From the NCBI GenBank assembly GCA_035772405.1, contig JAYKKM010000506.1:1378501-1442500 (forward strand): a stretch of 64,000 nucleotides of DNA, written 5' to 3'. The notes beneath the pieces are model-generated. The model had not been told where the DNA came from, searched no databases, and saw only the letters and a program-made list of their open reading frames with translations. Within the stretch, counting starts at the first letter, position 1. Every line of letters starts with the position of its first letter. Both the position numbers and the translations under genes were made by a program. Positions 40,198 to 51,092 of this stretch are shown here, one piece after another. Source of the DNA: Chrysogorgia sp. JL179-B06 (taxonomy: Eukaryota; Cnidaria; Anthozoa; Scleralcyonacea; Chrysogorgiidae).

Positions 40198-41027
40198 ATG
40201 GCTGAAAGTGAGACTGGTTTGTCTGATTTGGTGGATGACTTAGACTTGGAATATACATTCGACACTGGTTATGAGAGAGACGTAGATGCAGAGATCATAG
40301 ACGGTTTCTACCATCAAAGTGTGGCCTTTACGAACGAGAGAACTCAAATATTCGCAGACTATTGGGTGAAGCTATATTCAAATTGCTGTCTACAGCGAGA
40401 AAACCTGACGAAGCTAAAGCAGTTCTCGACGATTGGCCTGACACATGTGGGTCGCCGAGTGTCCCACAACTATTACGCGAAACACCTGTGGAACCAAAAC
40501 GAAAGAAGCGTTCTGCGGCTTCAATTGAGTGTGACGCTGTTTCACTTATCCATGAGATGAGAGAGAGTTACGTCAGAGGAGAGAGAGTGCAGTTTGATGT
40601 CCCAAATGTATTTCCAGAGGGTGAAGTCTCTTTAGCTGATTACGAAGGTCACACCAAGCAACGTGAGCACTCTTTTAAGACGATTGATAGGAATGTGGCT
40701 CAGTCGTGTGTTTGGTAAGTTTCAAGAGGAAAAGAATAGGAAGCAAGTCTCTGGCACGTTCGATGATTGGGTTAATTTACGATGCGAAGTCAGACAGACG
40801 CGAGCGCGGCAACTTAGAAAGTTTTACAAGCTTTTCTCTACTCATAAGAAGGTGTTGAGGTGTAAGTTACCATTTATATGGTTTGTAAAGAATGGCAACG
40901 CTGTTGTGAGTTATTTTAACAGTCACAAAGAGGTGGCACTACCTTGGACACACGAAGTAGATTGCGATTGTGAAGTTTTCACATACCTCGGTACTCATCT
41001 AGGATTGCGCAATAAACGACACAGCTG
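40198..41027 (+). pseudogene. kB-promoter Polinton gene, frame broken twice
   Basis: Starts MAESETGLSDLVDDLDLEYT. Near 40,358 (TATTGGGTGAAG) the sense passes to another frame (GEAIFKLLSTARKPDEAKAV, with nuclear-signal-like PKRKKR). Near 40,712 it returns (GKFQEEKNRKQVSGTFDDW, LRKFYKLFSTHKKVLRCKLP). The shifts are one-base and lie by short G or T runs, so they may be mutations, errors or recoding. The last frame runs on through the 66-bp repeats to 41,256. No family recognised. Its separate promoter suggests an early or regulatory gene rather than a structural one. Confidence 0.5.
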
Positions 41028-41239
41028 TGTCACTACGTCATATATCTCTCATGTAATGTGTTATCTAGTGTTGTGCAATAAACGACACAGCTGTGTCACT
41101 ACGTCATATATCTCTCATGTAATGTGTTATCTAGTGTTGTGCAATAAACGACACAGCTGTGTCACTACGTCATATATCTCTCATGTAATGTGTTATCTAA
41201 TATTGTGCAATAAACGACACAGCTGTGTCACTACGTCCA
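41007..41239 (+). repeat. 66-bp tandem repeats at inner edge of right TIR
   Basis: Three full units and a partial fourth (AATAAACGAC at 41011, 41077, 41143, 41209). Each has the palindrome GACACAGCTGTGTC, an AATAAA signal and CTACGTCATATA. Could serve as repeated polyadenylation signals for the gene upstream or as protein-binding iterons. Confidence 0.85.
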
Positions 41240-41529
41240 GACATCTCACTCTGTAGCTTAGGAATAGAAACACGTCTCTGACTCTCCAAACTATGTGACA
41301 TATCGTCTATTAGTAGTCTCGAAACTGGGAGTAACAGCACACTTTTTCCATTTGAATGTCTCAACTCTTCTGGAGAACGCAGCACTTTTTCCGTTTTTTG
41401 GTTCCACATATTTGCTCGAAAAATATATGTGGAATCCAAAAACGGAAAAAGTGCTGCGTTCACCAGATAAAAAAGTTGAGACATGAAAAATGGAAAAAGT
41501 GTGCTGGTACCCCCAGTTTCTATACTACT
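41233..41529 (-). repeat. Right terminal inverted repeat of the Polinton
   Basis: Complement of 29915-30211 with no mismatch found; same internal hairpin. Ends CTATACTACT before the target duplication. Confidence 0.93.
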
Positions 41530-41535
41530 CTGATT
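41530..41535 (+). other. Right target-site duplication CTGATT of the Polinton
   Basis: Matches 29909-29914; the MITE sequence of GBP-B intron 7 resumes after it, as in copy A near 5,475. Confidence 0.92.
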
Positions 41536-41774
41536 CTAGTTCAAGTTCTTATTACGAGAACTTATACGTATTTATTGGACATTACTTATTTCAACAGTAG
41601 AGTGATTAGGGTTATCGATTTCAACCTAGACACCTAGACAAGTTCTTACAGCAATAGTTTCGTCTAGGTTCTTGCCTGAGGAACTAGAATAATCCTTGTC
41701 AGATGAACGCTAAAAACGAAACTCGTTGTAAAAAACGTTCCTAAAATTTCGCTTTGCTACAATAATTTCCTAAC

Positions 41775-42255
41775 CTTTCTTCCTCTTTCATTTTGTCTAC
41801 CTTCTGGTTATACTCCATCGTCAATGCCTCTGCTTGTCGCTTATTCTCCTCCATCTCTTGCACCATCACGGCCTCGATGTGTCTTTGTTCTTCGAACATC
41901 TTCTCGAGTTTCGTGGACATTTCGGCTGCTCTTTGCTGCTCGGCGAACTCTTCTTTCTTGAAGTCCTCCAGCTTTGTGAATGTCTTCTCCTCAGACTTCA
42001 TAAACTCCGTGAAAACTTCATAGACCTTCTCCTTTGCGGGACCTTTACTCTTGGCTCTGTAATTCACCTCGAATTCCTTGAGGTCTTCTTTGAGCTGCAT
42101 AAAGGTGTAACCTTTGTTGTTTCCTGACACGTTTTTCGCTATCGGTTCGTAAAGTGCTTCGCGAAGACGCTGGCAGTATTCGAGGGATTTTTCATAGTTC
42201 ACTCTCCAATAATCGTGATACAGACCTGACTCCTGTCCCGTGTTGGGTGTCCTTC
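41775..42255 (-). CDS. GBP-B exon 7
   Basis: 481 nt as in GBP-A, same splice sites (CACATCCAG; GAAAG|GTTAGG). Few substitutions (GYTFMQLKEDL against GYTFKKLKEDL). Its downstream intron contains the Polinton. Confidence 0.84.
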
Positions 42256-42432
42256 CTGGATGTGCAAAAATACATACATTTCTATGTATTCCTCGCAATC
42301 GAAACAGTTTCTGTCATGTTGTTGTCAATATTTTTGTTGTCTTTTGTCGCAGTTGTCATTGTCGAGTTTGTTTTGTTGTCTTTGCTTGCTTTTGTTGTTG
42401 TTGTCGTTGTTGTTGTGGTTGTCGTTGACGCA

Positions 42433-42994
42433 AATTTCGAAACCGTAGACGGTCGGACACCTCATTGATGGTCGGACACCTCATTGATGGTCGGACACCT
42501 CATTGATGGTCGACACCTCAGATGGAGGCTATTTCAGAGTACGGTAGAGCACCAAACCTAACCCCAATACAACAAAGATCCTAACCCTAACCCCCCGCCT
42601 ATAAAGCTTAACCATAATGAGTTTTCTACCCTAATCCCCGGCCTAAAAAGTTTACGACCCGACCAATCCCGCTCCCTCATCTCCCATACTTGGTGTCTTT
42701 ATGATGAGGTAATGAACCAGACGTATATATAGGCAAACCCTGACAAATACGCTTTACTTGACTCTGAAGATGACCGCTGCTGAGGCCGTCGAAACGTCAG
42801 TCACCAACAATAGTCTTTCTCAAGACTACAACAACCTGGACGATCAACTTCACACATATAATGATACTCCTAGGTTCAAACCATTTATTTTACTTTATAA
42901 GTAGATAACTAAGAGATACTAGGCATGTGGGATAAGCAATTGACTGTTATACGCATGCGCGAGGAGGTATCCGACCGTCTACGGTTTCGAAATT
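42433..42994. mobile_element. MITE with CGAAACCGTAGACGG ends in GBP-B intron 6
   Basis: Inverted ends AATTTCGAAACCGTAGACGG and complement. Three GGTCGGACACCTCATTGAT repeats lie near the left end, and a GAAACGTCAGTCACC dispersed-repeat piece at 42,786-42,862. Copy A has the (TTG)n/RT block here instead. Confidence 0.65.
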
Positions 42995-43022
42995 GGCGAC
43001 TCATATATCCCAAACAACATAC

Positions 43023-43169
43023 CCTTTGAACCAAAAACTGCCTCTTGTAACCGACTCGTGAACTTTGCCTGTTGAACTTCATTGCATAGTGGCCCCAGTC
43101 CCTTTCTTACGTTCTCCTTGGCCATGTTGTAACATTTCCTGTGTAAACTTAACAACGTATCTCCATCGT
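43023..43169 (-). CDS. GBP-B exon 6
   Basis: 147 nt, same splice sites as GBP-A exon 6; protein sequence almost unchanged. Confidence 0.83.
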
Positions 43170-43273
43170 CTTGTCCCACACACAATTGTTAAAAGAAAGA
43201 GAAGTATTTTGAGTTGACAATAGCTGCGGTATAACTAAACATCTTCTACATTTATACCGCTATATCACCATAC

Positions 43274-43489
43274 CTCCATCTACTTCCATCGGCTCCTCTC
43301 CGCGAGCATCCAAGCCAGCGGTCATGCCTTGTTTGTAAATCTCCACAGCCTCCTGGTGAAAGCGCTCGGCCAGAATTCTTAGCGAGGTCTCCCAGCTCGT
43401 CTCCACCACGGGTATGGCACCGGGAGTGTTGACCGCTTCAACGTACGTTTCTAACATACAGGCGAGCTGCGATCCCGTCACGTGGGTAT
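43274..43489 (-). CDS. GBP-B exon 5
   Basis: 216 nt; acceptor CTTGCAG, donor GGAG|GTATGG. Differs from copy A by single residues (for example IPVVETSWE). Confidence 0.84.
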
Positions 43490-43515
43490 CTGCAAGTTGA
43501 AGGAATGATTTCATG

Positions 43516-43715
43516 TGACGTCATCGAAATTCTGAAATATGAATTTCTGTGACGTCATCAATTTATTTGAAGTCATCGATTTATGTGACGTCATCAATTT
43601 ATGTGACATCCATTTATATGACGTCATCGATTTGTATGACGTCATCGATTTATGTGACGTCATCGATTTGCGTGACGTCATCAATTTATGTGACGTCATC
43701 CATTTATATGACGTT
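43516..43715. repeat. Intronic TGACGTCA (CRE) array, GBP-B
   Basis: Eight perfect TGACGTCA sites and several one-base variants on the same 18-bp period as in GBP-A. Confidence 0.83.
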
Positions 43716-43758
43716 ATCAATTTATGGCAACAACTGGCACACAATTGGCGAAACTTCG

Positions 43759-44314
43759 ACTATGTGCACACGGTGTCGTTTTCAAGCGTTTTTATCTGAA
43801 ACGCGTTTCAAAAAGTATCGTTTTCACGGGGTGTTCACACGAAAACGGATGAAAACGACGTCAACTGACAAAAACGTTTTCAATAACGAAAACGATATCT
43901 GACAACCGTTTTCGCTATTGAAAACGTTTGGAACTGTGTCGTTTTGCCTTTTGTTCTCGTGTGAACAGGGGAAAACCTTGGGAAAACCCTGAAACGCTAA
44001 AAATTCAAAATGGCGGATATTATGATATTATTTTTGTTCGCCGGGAACTTGATCTTTCAGCTGGCAACCCTGGTTGTGAACTCGTTATTAATAACAATAA
44101 CAACAAATAAAAGAAAAAATGCAGCCATTCAATTATTTAATGAGTCAAAAAAGCGATTAAAACGGCATTTTAAAAGTCTTAACAGACGACAGGCCAAACT
44201 GTAAACAATGCGATGGATATTGCGAAAACACTTCGTGTGAACGGAGTGCCAAAACGAAAAAATTGAAAACGACACAAATAAAAACGCTTGAAAACGACAC
44301 CGTGTGCACATAGT
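43759..44314. mobile_element. 556-bp MITE with 5-bp duplication CTTCG
   Basis: Termini ACTATGTGCACACGGTGTCG and complement. CTTCG flanks both sides (43754-43758, 44315-44319) and copy A has one CTTCG at the uninterrupted site near 8,656. No gene inside. Confidence 0.75.
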
Positions 44315-44351
44315 CTTCGTTTGCAACAGCTGGTGTAAACAATTCGTTTAC

Positions 44352-44598
44352 CGGTTTTGTATCCTGCTTTTGGCCGAACCCTTTCCAGGATGTGAGTAAT
44401 AACTTCTTTGACGCCTTCGTTGAACTTCGGTGAGAGTATCTTCTCGCTTGACTCCACGTTCCGCATGACCTCGGGGTCGTCAGAGGGGACTGGTAACGTG
44501 ACGCAGTCGATCGACGGGAAGAACATCTTAATGGCGCGAGCAACCTTGTCGCTCGTCTTTTCCTCGAAACCACCACTGCTCGACTTTAACACTCTTTC
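44352..44598 (-). CDS. GBP-B exon 4
   Basis: 247 nt, acceptor GTCTTAG, donor ACCG|GTAAAC. In frame and close to copy A. Confidence 0.85.
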
Positions 44599-44740
44599 CT
44601 AAGACGAAAGAAGCATTGTGGTTTAAGAATGAAGTCAAGTGTCTTATGTCATGTTTGGGCTATATTCATAATCTTCATAGCACTTTCTGATAAAAAACAC
44701 GAGATAACCACTTTAAAAATCATCTTCACATTGCCTTTAC

Positions 44741-44906
44741 CATCAGGAATGTTTTTGCGTCGATTTCGTTTCCTCCTTCATCCGTTGGGATTAAGTTGAC
44801 ATCTCTGAGGAGCCAAAGAAAATCTGGAAATACTGCTTGGAAGCGGTTGTAATCTTCTTTTCCTTCTTTATTTACCCTCAAACCTGCCACCAACTTCACA
44901 AAACAT
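44741..44906 (-). CDS. GBP-B exon 3 (RD motif)
   Basis: 166 nt, acceptor GTTTCTACAG, donor CTGATG|GTAAAG; encodes AVFPDFLWLLRDVNLIP. Confidence 0.85.
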
Positions 44907-45033
44907 CTGTAGAAACGTTGGAGTTTCGTGAAATTATGGTTAGCACTGGTTAGAGATGCGATCTTGTTTTGTACGCCTAACATCAACTTGACCGATGTTT
45001 GCTGTTAAAGAAGTATGTTAAACAAGTACTTAC

Positions 45034-45206
45034 TCTAAGTCTTCCAATTGAGCTTGCTTTGGAACAGATATAGTGTTAAAGACGAAATACGAGCTTAATA
45101 GTATAGTCAACACCAACAACGATATGTCGTTTTTCTTCTCTGCGGATGCAGCGTCGATACCTTCTGTGTCTACTAGCACAATTGTGAAGTTCTCATTCTT
45201 GAGTAC
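45034..45206 (-). CDS. GBP-B exon 2 (DTEG)
   Basis: 173 nt with the same splice sites as copy A; LVDTEGIDA intact. The intron on its 5' side is 18.5 kb long because of the repeat block at 46.2-62.6 kb. Confidence 0.86.
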
Positions 45207-45819
45207 CTGAGATAAGATTGGACCATCCAAAAAATGAGCGAAAATATTATACATTATAGACATAGTTTGACGCTACTCTGGCTTTAAAAGGTTTTTTGAA
45301 TGTCACTTTAAAAGTTACTGTCCGTGACACTCAAATCTAGTGTCTTCATCAGGGGTGATCGTTGTAAAGTTAGGATCCCTATTTATACCCTCATAGAACC
45401 GATGATGACGTTAATTATTAACTATATGTAAATAAGCTTCTGGTAATAAACCACCGTCATCGCGATTCAATGGAGGTGTGCGCTATTGATATGCCAAGCC
45501 TCCAGACAACGTCTCTGATGGTGATGCGGATTAGTGGTAATAATTTTCCTACGCAATCTGATGGTAGGTTACGCACGCGTGCTCCGGCAAAGCATGCAGA
45601 ATAAGGTGGTCATTATTTTTTTATTTTATTTTGTATAGTATCACCCTCTTAAATGGTTCCAATTGTGTTAAAAACTATTGATATTTAGTGGTAGCTCAAG
45701 GACCCTGAAAAATTGAAAGAGGTGGTTCAATTTTCGATGTTTCTCAGCCGGACAGGAAAGAGTTAAAGAGCTAATAGCTCTTTCATTTTTATTCGAGTTA
45801 CACACAATTTCAGGTAATC
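45207..45819 (-). other. GBP-B intron 1, proximal part
   Basis: Collinear with 9,571-10,213 of copy A with small indels; includes GTGTCTTCATCAGGGGTGATC. No gene seen. Confidence 0.5.
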
Positions 45820-46176
45820 GTAGCTATTTCCATAGCTGTTCGGACGAGGTTGATTCTGAATATAACCTTCGTGTTCGGCGAACTGAACTTCGTGCGATTT
45901 CAATTTTGACAAAATCACATCGTTTTGCTTCAAAGTCTCTGTATATCTTAGCCATCCGCTCCCAGAATCGATTTCTTTCTTATACCCTTGTGGTAGTTTG
46001 AGCACTCTGGCCCTATACCGCTTCACGCTCTCTAGATGTGCGCATGACCGCTGTTTATCCCACAAGCGTTTGTCACTGGCAATCGTTTGTGTATAATTAA
46101 TTCTCATGCCCATATCTAGATTGTACCAAGCTACACTGATGAGCTTTGGAAACACGTGTCTGTAGATGTTGTACAC
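45820..46176 (-). CDS. Unidentified conserved reading frame in GBP-B intron 1
   Basis: Fuller copy of the frame at 10,214-10,466; begins upstream with VFPKLISVAWYNLDMGMRIN and ends near PRPNSYGNSYDYLKL. A possible acceptor (ACATCTACAG) lies upstream. Unknown family; could be an exon of a different minus-strand gene or an alternative GBP exon. Confidence 0.38.
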
Positions 46177-46191
46177 GTGTCTGTAGATGTT

Positions 46192-46195
<4 letters not shown>

Positions 46196-46280
<85 letters not shown>
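46196..46280. repeat. (TA)n microsatellite at left edge of repeat block
   Basis: Corresponds to the (TA)n at 10,470 in copy A, where the 15.6-kb block is absent. Other (TA)n tracts in the block: 57,964-58,064, 59,028-59,111, 59,422-59,463, 61,817-61,841. Confidence 0.95.
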
Positions 46281-46282
<2 letters not shown>

Positions 46283-47822
46283 AAATGATTTATGGTGAAG
46301 GAAAATTTCGAGTGTTGGAATACATACATTTTAAGACCAAACCGGGACCAGTTGCGAAAAAATGCAACTTAGCGGCCTTCCGGTAGGAATTGAACCCGCG
46401 ACTCTGCGATTGCTAGTGCAGTGCTCTGACCACTGAGCTACGGAAGCCGTTGCCGAGAGCCTAGTCACGAGTTCTGTATATATGGTGGTAATGCCGGGAT
46501 AAGATTCTAGGTATATTATAGGTAATATTTGGCATTTCACTCGATCAAACTACATGTTGAAATGATTTATGGTGAAGGAAAATTTCGAGTGTTGGAATAC
46601 ATACATTTTAAGACCAAACCGGGACCAGTTGCGAAAAATGCAACTTATAGCGGCCTTCCGGTAGGAATTGAACCAGCGACTCTGCGATTGCTAGTACAGT
46701 GCTCTCACCACTGAGCTACGGAAGCCGTTGCCGAGAGCCTAGTCACGAGTTCTGTATATATGGTGGTAATGCCGGGATAAGATTCTAGGTATATTATAGG
46801 TAATATTTGGCATTTCACTCGATCAAACTACATGTTGAAATGATTTATGGTGAAGGAAAATTTCGAGTGTTGGAATACATACATTTTAAGACCAAACCGG
46901 GACCAGTTGCGAAAAATGCAACTTAGCGGCCTTCCGGTAGGAATTGAACCCGCGACTCTGCGATTGCTAGTGCAGTGCTCTGACCACTGAGCTACGGAAG
47001 CCGTTGCCGAGATCCTAGTCACGAGTTCTGTATATATGGTGGTAATGCCGGGATAAGATTCTAGGTATATTATAGGTAATATTTGGCATTTCACTCGATC
47101 AAACTACATGTTGAAATGATTTATGGTGAAGGAAAATTTCGAGTGTTGGAATACATACATTTTAAGACCAAACCGGGACCAGTTGCGAAAAATGCAACTT
47201 ATAGCGGCCTTCCGGTAGGAATTGAACCAGCGACTCTGCGATTGCTAGTGCAGTGCTCTCACCACTGAGCAACGGAAGCCGTTGCCGAGAGCCTAGTCAC
47301 GAGTTCTGTATATATGGTGGTAATGCCGGGATAAGATTCTAGGTATATTATAGGTAATATTTGGCATTTCACTCGATCAAACTACATGTTGAAATGATTT
47401 ATGGTGAAGGAATATTTCGAGTGTTGGAATACATACATTTTAAGACCAAACCGGGACCAGTTGCGAAAAATGCAACTTAGCGGCCTTCCGGTAGGAATTG
47501 AACCCGCGACTCTGCGATTGCTTAGTGCAGTGCTCTGACCACTGAGCTACGGAAGCCGTTGCCGAGAGCCTAGTCACGAGTTATGTATATATGGTGGTAA
47601 TGCCGGGATAAGATTCTAGGTATATTATAGGTAATATTTGGCATTTCACTCGATCAAACTACATGTTGAAATGATTTATGGTGAAGGAAAATTTCGAGTG
47701 TTGGAATACATACATTTTAAGACCAAACCGGGACCAGTTGCGAAAAATGCAACTTATAGCGGCCTTCCGGTAGGAATTGAACCAGCGACTCTGCGATTGC
47801 TAGTGCAGTGCTCTGACCACTG
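46281..47822 (-). repeat. 277-bp tandem satellite with tRNA-Ala-like module, minus orientation
   Basis: Units begin TGAAATGATTTATGGTGAAG at 46281, 46558, 46836, 47112, 47390 and 47667. tRNA-like modules: 46374-46448, 46652-46726, 46928-47002, 47206-47280, 47482-47557 and a cut one at 47760-47822. Each has box A-like TAGCTCAGTGG and box B-like GGTTCAATTCC, a good D arm (GCTC/GAGC), a loop CTAGCAA (AGC, alanine-type), one extra base in the anticodon stem, a weak T stem and a bulged acceptor. Best read as a SINE- or tRNA-derived satellite, not functional tRNA genes. Confidence 0.85.
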
Positions 47823-50479
47823 CCCAGCGGGCAAAAAGACGTCGATTCAACGTTGAAACGACGTCGCTCTTCGACGTCGATTCGACGTTGAAAAAAGGTT
47901 GAAAACGCAAATTGGATCGACGTTGTTTTTACGACGTCGAAACAACGTCGTTGAACGACGTGAAATCGACGTCGATTCAACGTCGATTCAACGTCAATTC
48001 GACGTCGATTCAACGTCAATTTCGCGACGTTGAAACGACGTCGCTCTTCGACGTCGATTTGACGTTGAAAAAAGGTTGAAAACGCAAATTGGATCGACGT
48101 TGTTTTCACGACGTCGAAAACAACGTCGTTGAACGACGTGAAATCGACGTCGATTCAACGTCGATTCAACGTCAATTCAACGTCAATTTCGCGACGTTGA
48201 AACGACGTCGCTCTTCGACGTCGATTTGACGTTGAAAAAAGGTTGAAAACGCAAATTAGATCGACGTTGTTTTCACGACGTCGAAACAACGTCGTTGAAC
48301 GACGTGAAATCGACGTCGATTCAACGTCGATTCAACGTCAATTCAACGTCAATTTCGCGACGTTGAAACGACGTCGCTCTTCGACGTCGATTTGACGTTG
48401 AAAAAAGGTTGAAAACGCAAATCGGATCGACGTTGTTTTCACGACGTTGAAACAACGTCGTTGAACGACGTGAAATCGACGTCGATTCAACGTCAATTTC
48501 AGTTATTGGAGTCACACTGTCCGTTTTTCGGAGTAAAAATTACCCCCGTTTTTTGAAGAAAAACTAAGCCATGACTAACTACCATCCCTAGGTGTTTAGG
48601 AGTGAGATTCCCACTTTCGGAAGACCAACCGGTGACCTGTACCCACCACCCGTGACCCGCGCTTGCTTAACTTAACTTAACCTAAGGTTCCGCGACTAAC
48701 CCGCTGCTCTAACCCGCCCATCTTAAATATATAGTAATATTTATCGTATATAATGAATTAGCAAAGCCACTTACGAACTGTGATGGCTATTATTTTCGTT
48801 TTCAAATTTTTAACCGGCTAAGTTTTAATATTATATAATATTGTTTATTACTTGTAATCAATTTTAAACAATCTGATTTCGAAGATTTACAAATTTGTTG
48901 AGCATGCAGACTGCAGTATTACAAGTAAGAACAGAACAAAACTTTTCTCAACTAGACATAAAATATATGTTTAATAACTTGGACAGTACTCGACGATTCA
49001 CAAAGAAAGAAAAAAGGCAATAATACGATTTACAAAGAAGGTTAAAAAGCCAATAAGTCGTACGGCATTCAGACTTAAAAGCGGCGGCTATAGCCGACAG
49101 CAGCATGAACGTAAACCTTAGGCCAAAAATTCTTGTTGACAGGAATTAAGACAGGTTTCTTCAAAAACAGATGGGTTCTTGAAGCATAGTACTTGTCCCT
49201 GATCGCCGACAAAGTCTTCGAACCGAAGGACACTTCAAATCCAACTACAGTTACAGTCATTGCTGACTTTTTTCCTGTCGCTGCATCGCATGTCTGAGTT
49301 GATATAAAGTAGGTTGCTTTTATACATACAAAATAAAGTAAGAAACTATAGCATTTTGACTCGTCTGGGTTTACTTTTTTGATGGACAATATATGATGTC
49401 GAAACGAAAATATTTTATCACCAATTACATAAGTAACTTGCTTGGCCAATGCTTGGTCGTTAAGTGATTAGAGATTGGACGATACAATATCGACGTCGAT
49501 TCAACGTCGAAACAACGTCTGTTTCCGACGTCGATAAAACGTCGAAAAGCAGACGTCAAAACAACGTCGATGTTTGGTCGTGAACCGACGTGAAATTCAA
49601 CGACTCGATATCGACGTCAATTCAACGTTGAAACAACGTCTGTTTCCGACGTCGATAAAACGTCGAAAAGTAGACGTCGAAACAACGTCGATGTTTGGTC
49701 GTGAACGGACGTGATTTGACGACTCGATATCAACGTCAATTCAACGTTGAAACAACGTCTGTTTCCGACGTCGATAAAACGTCGAAAAGTAGACGTCGAA
49801 ACAACGTCGATGTTTGGTCGTGAACGGACGTGATTTGACGACTCGATATCAACGTCAATTCAACGTTGAAACAACGTCTGTTTCCGACGTCGATAAAACG
49901 TCGAAAAGTAGACGTCGAAACAACGTCGATGTTTGGTCGTGAACCGACGTTATTTGACGACTCGATATCAACGTCAATTCAACGTTGAAACAACGTCTGT
50001 TTCCGACGTCGATAAAACGTCGAAAAGTAGACGTCGAAACAACGTCGATGTTTGGTCGTGAACCGACGTGATTTGACGACTCGATATCAACGTCAATTCA
50101 ACGTTGAAACAACGTCTGTTTCCGACGTCGATAAAACGTCGAAAAGTAGACGTCGAAACAACGTCGATGTTTGGTCGTGAACCGACGTGATTTGACGACT
50201 CGATATCAACGTCAATTCAACGTTGAAACAACGTCTGTTTCCGACGTCGATAAAACGTCGAAAAGTAGACGTCGAAACAACGTCGATGTTTGGTCGTGAA
50301 CCGACGTGATTTGACGACTCGATATCAACGTCAATTCAACGTTGAAACAACGTCTGTTTCCGACGTTGATAAAACGTCGCAAAGTAGACGTCGAAACAAC
50401 GTCGATATGAGGTTGATCGACGTCGCGACCCGATTTCGACCGAAAATCGACGTCGAAACAACGTCGTGTGCCCGCTGGG
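47823..50479. mobile_element. 2.66-kb element with CCCAGCGGGCA ends and ACGTCG-rich arrays
   Basis: Ends CCCAGCGGGCA / TGCCCGCTGGG inside a tRNA-like module (between ACCACTG and TGAGCTACGG; TG may be the duplication). Two internal arrays built from GACGTCGAWTCAACGTCG words: units of 166-177 bp at about 47,840-48,500 and eight or so 119-bp units at 49,490-50,460. The central 1 kb is unlike both. No transposase found. Confidence 0.75.
49075..49449 (-). CDS. Hypothetical 124-aa frame in the centre of the ACGTCG element
   Basis: Begins MAKQVTYVIGDKIFSFRHHI and contains VTVVGFEVSFGSKTLSAIRD. No homology recognised; may be chance or a captured host exon (GFEVSF... to ...YSRRF). Coding status weak. 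Confidence 0.2.
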   Translation of the reverse strand: MAKQVTYVIGDKIFSFRHHILSIKKVNPDESKCYSFLLYFVCIKATYFISTQTCDAATGKKSAMTVTVVGFEVSFGSKTLSAIRDKYYASRTHLFLKKPVLIPVNKNFWPKVYVHAAVGYSRRF

Positions 50480-50731
50480 TGAGCTACGGAAGCCGTTGCC
50501 GAGAGCCTAGTCACGAGTTCTGTATATATGGTGGTAATGCCGGGATAATATTTGGCATTTCACTCGATCAAACTACATGTTGAAATGATTTATGGTGAAG
50601 GAAAATTTCGAGTGTTGGAATACATACATTTTAAGACCAAACCGGGACCAGTTGCGAAAAATGCAACTTAGCGGCCTTCCGGTAGGAATTGAACCCGCGT
50701 CTCTGACTCTATATACAGAACTCGTGACTAG
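50480..50731 (-). repeat. tRNA-like satellite, interrupted unit
   Basis: Remainder of the unit split by the ACGTCG element, then a unit whose tRNA-like part is cut at about 50,700 and fused to the ATATACAGAACTCGTGACTAG segment. Confidence 0.75.
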
Positions 50732-50941
50732 TATCGAGAATGTTTGCCTCCATGTAACTGTAGTCCTCGACAAATCACGTTTTGTATAAGTGTATATATA
50801 TTTACTTCACCACAGCTCTTTACACAGTCCAATCGTTATTACAACTCGTCAACCTCTACAACCCTTAACATATCTAGTAATACGATACATTCCACGCCCT
50901 AATTTAGTTAATACAGTATAGTCTTGTGTCAGTTCCCGACA
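50732..50941 (-). repeat. BEL 3' LTR
   Basis: Minus strand begins TGTCGGGAACTGACAC, preceded by the purine tract GGGGGAG, and ends ATTCTCGATA. Confidence 0.88.
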
Positions 50942-51092
50942 CACTCCCCCATACAAATCTATCTAGAGTTGTATGCTCGTTTATAGGGACTGACATCTTC
51001 GTTGCAGTTCAACTTGTCACGTGACTACCTAATTAATAACAGAACAAACCAAAAAAACTAATAGTAATATAAAGTTCAACGTTGTCCATCGT

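Larger units (their letters stand above)
29915..41529. mobile_element. Polinton/Maverick-like element, 11,615 bp, PolB-lacking
   Basis: Flanked by CTGATT (29909-29914 and 41530-41535), a 6-bp target duplication as in Polintons. Ends AGTAGTATAG...CTATACTACT. 297-bp TIRs identical over their length. Gene order: small plus-strand frames, a minus-strand cluster (34258 to 30658), a plus-strand cluster (34276 to 39638: minor capsid candidate, integrase, capsid, ATPase, unknown), a control region, and one more plus-strand gene. No room remains for the ~1000-codon DNA polymerase B and no adenain-like protease was seen. Inserted in intron 7 of GBP-B, within a MITE whose unoccupied paralogue is at 5405-5640. 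Confidence 0.92.

Noticed and set aside
46374..46448. Functional tRNA-Ala gene cluster
   Set aside because: All modules have a bulged acceptor stem, an extra base in the anticodon stem and a weak T stem, and lie in tandem satellite units; called tRNA-like repeats.
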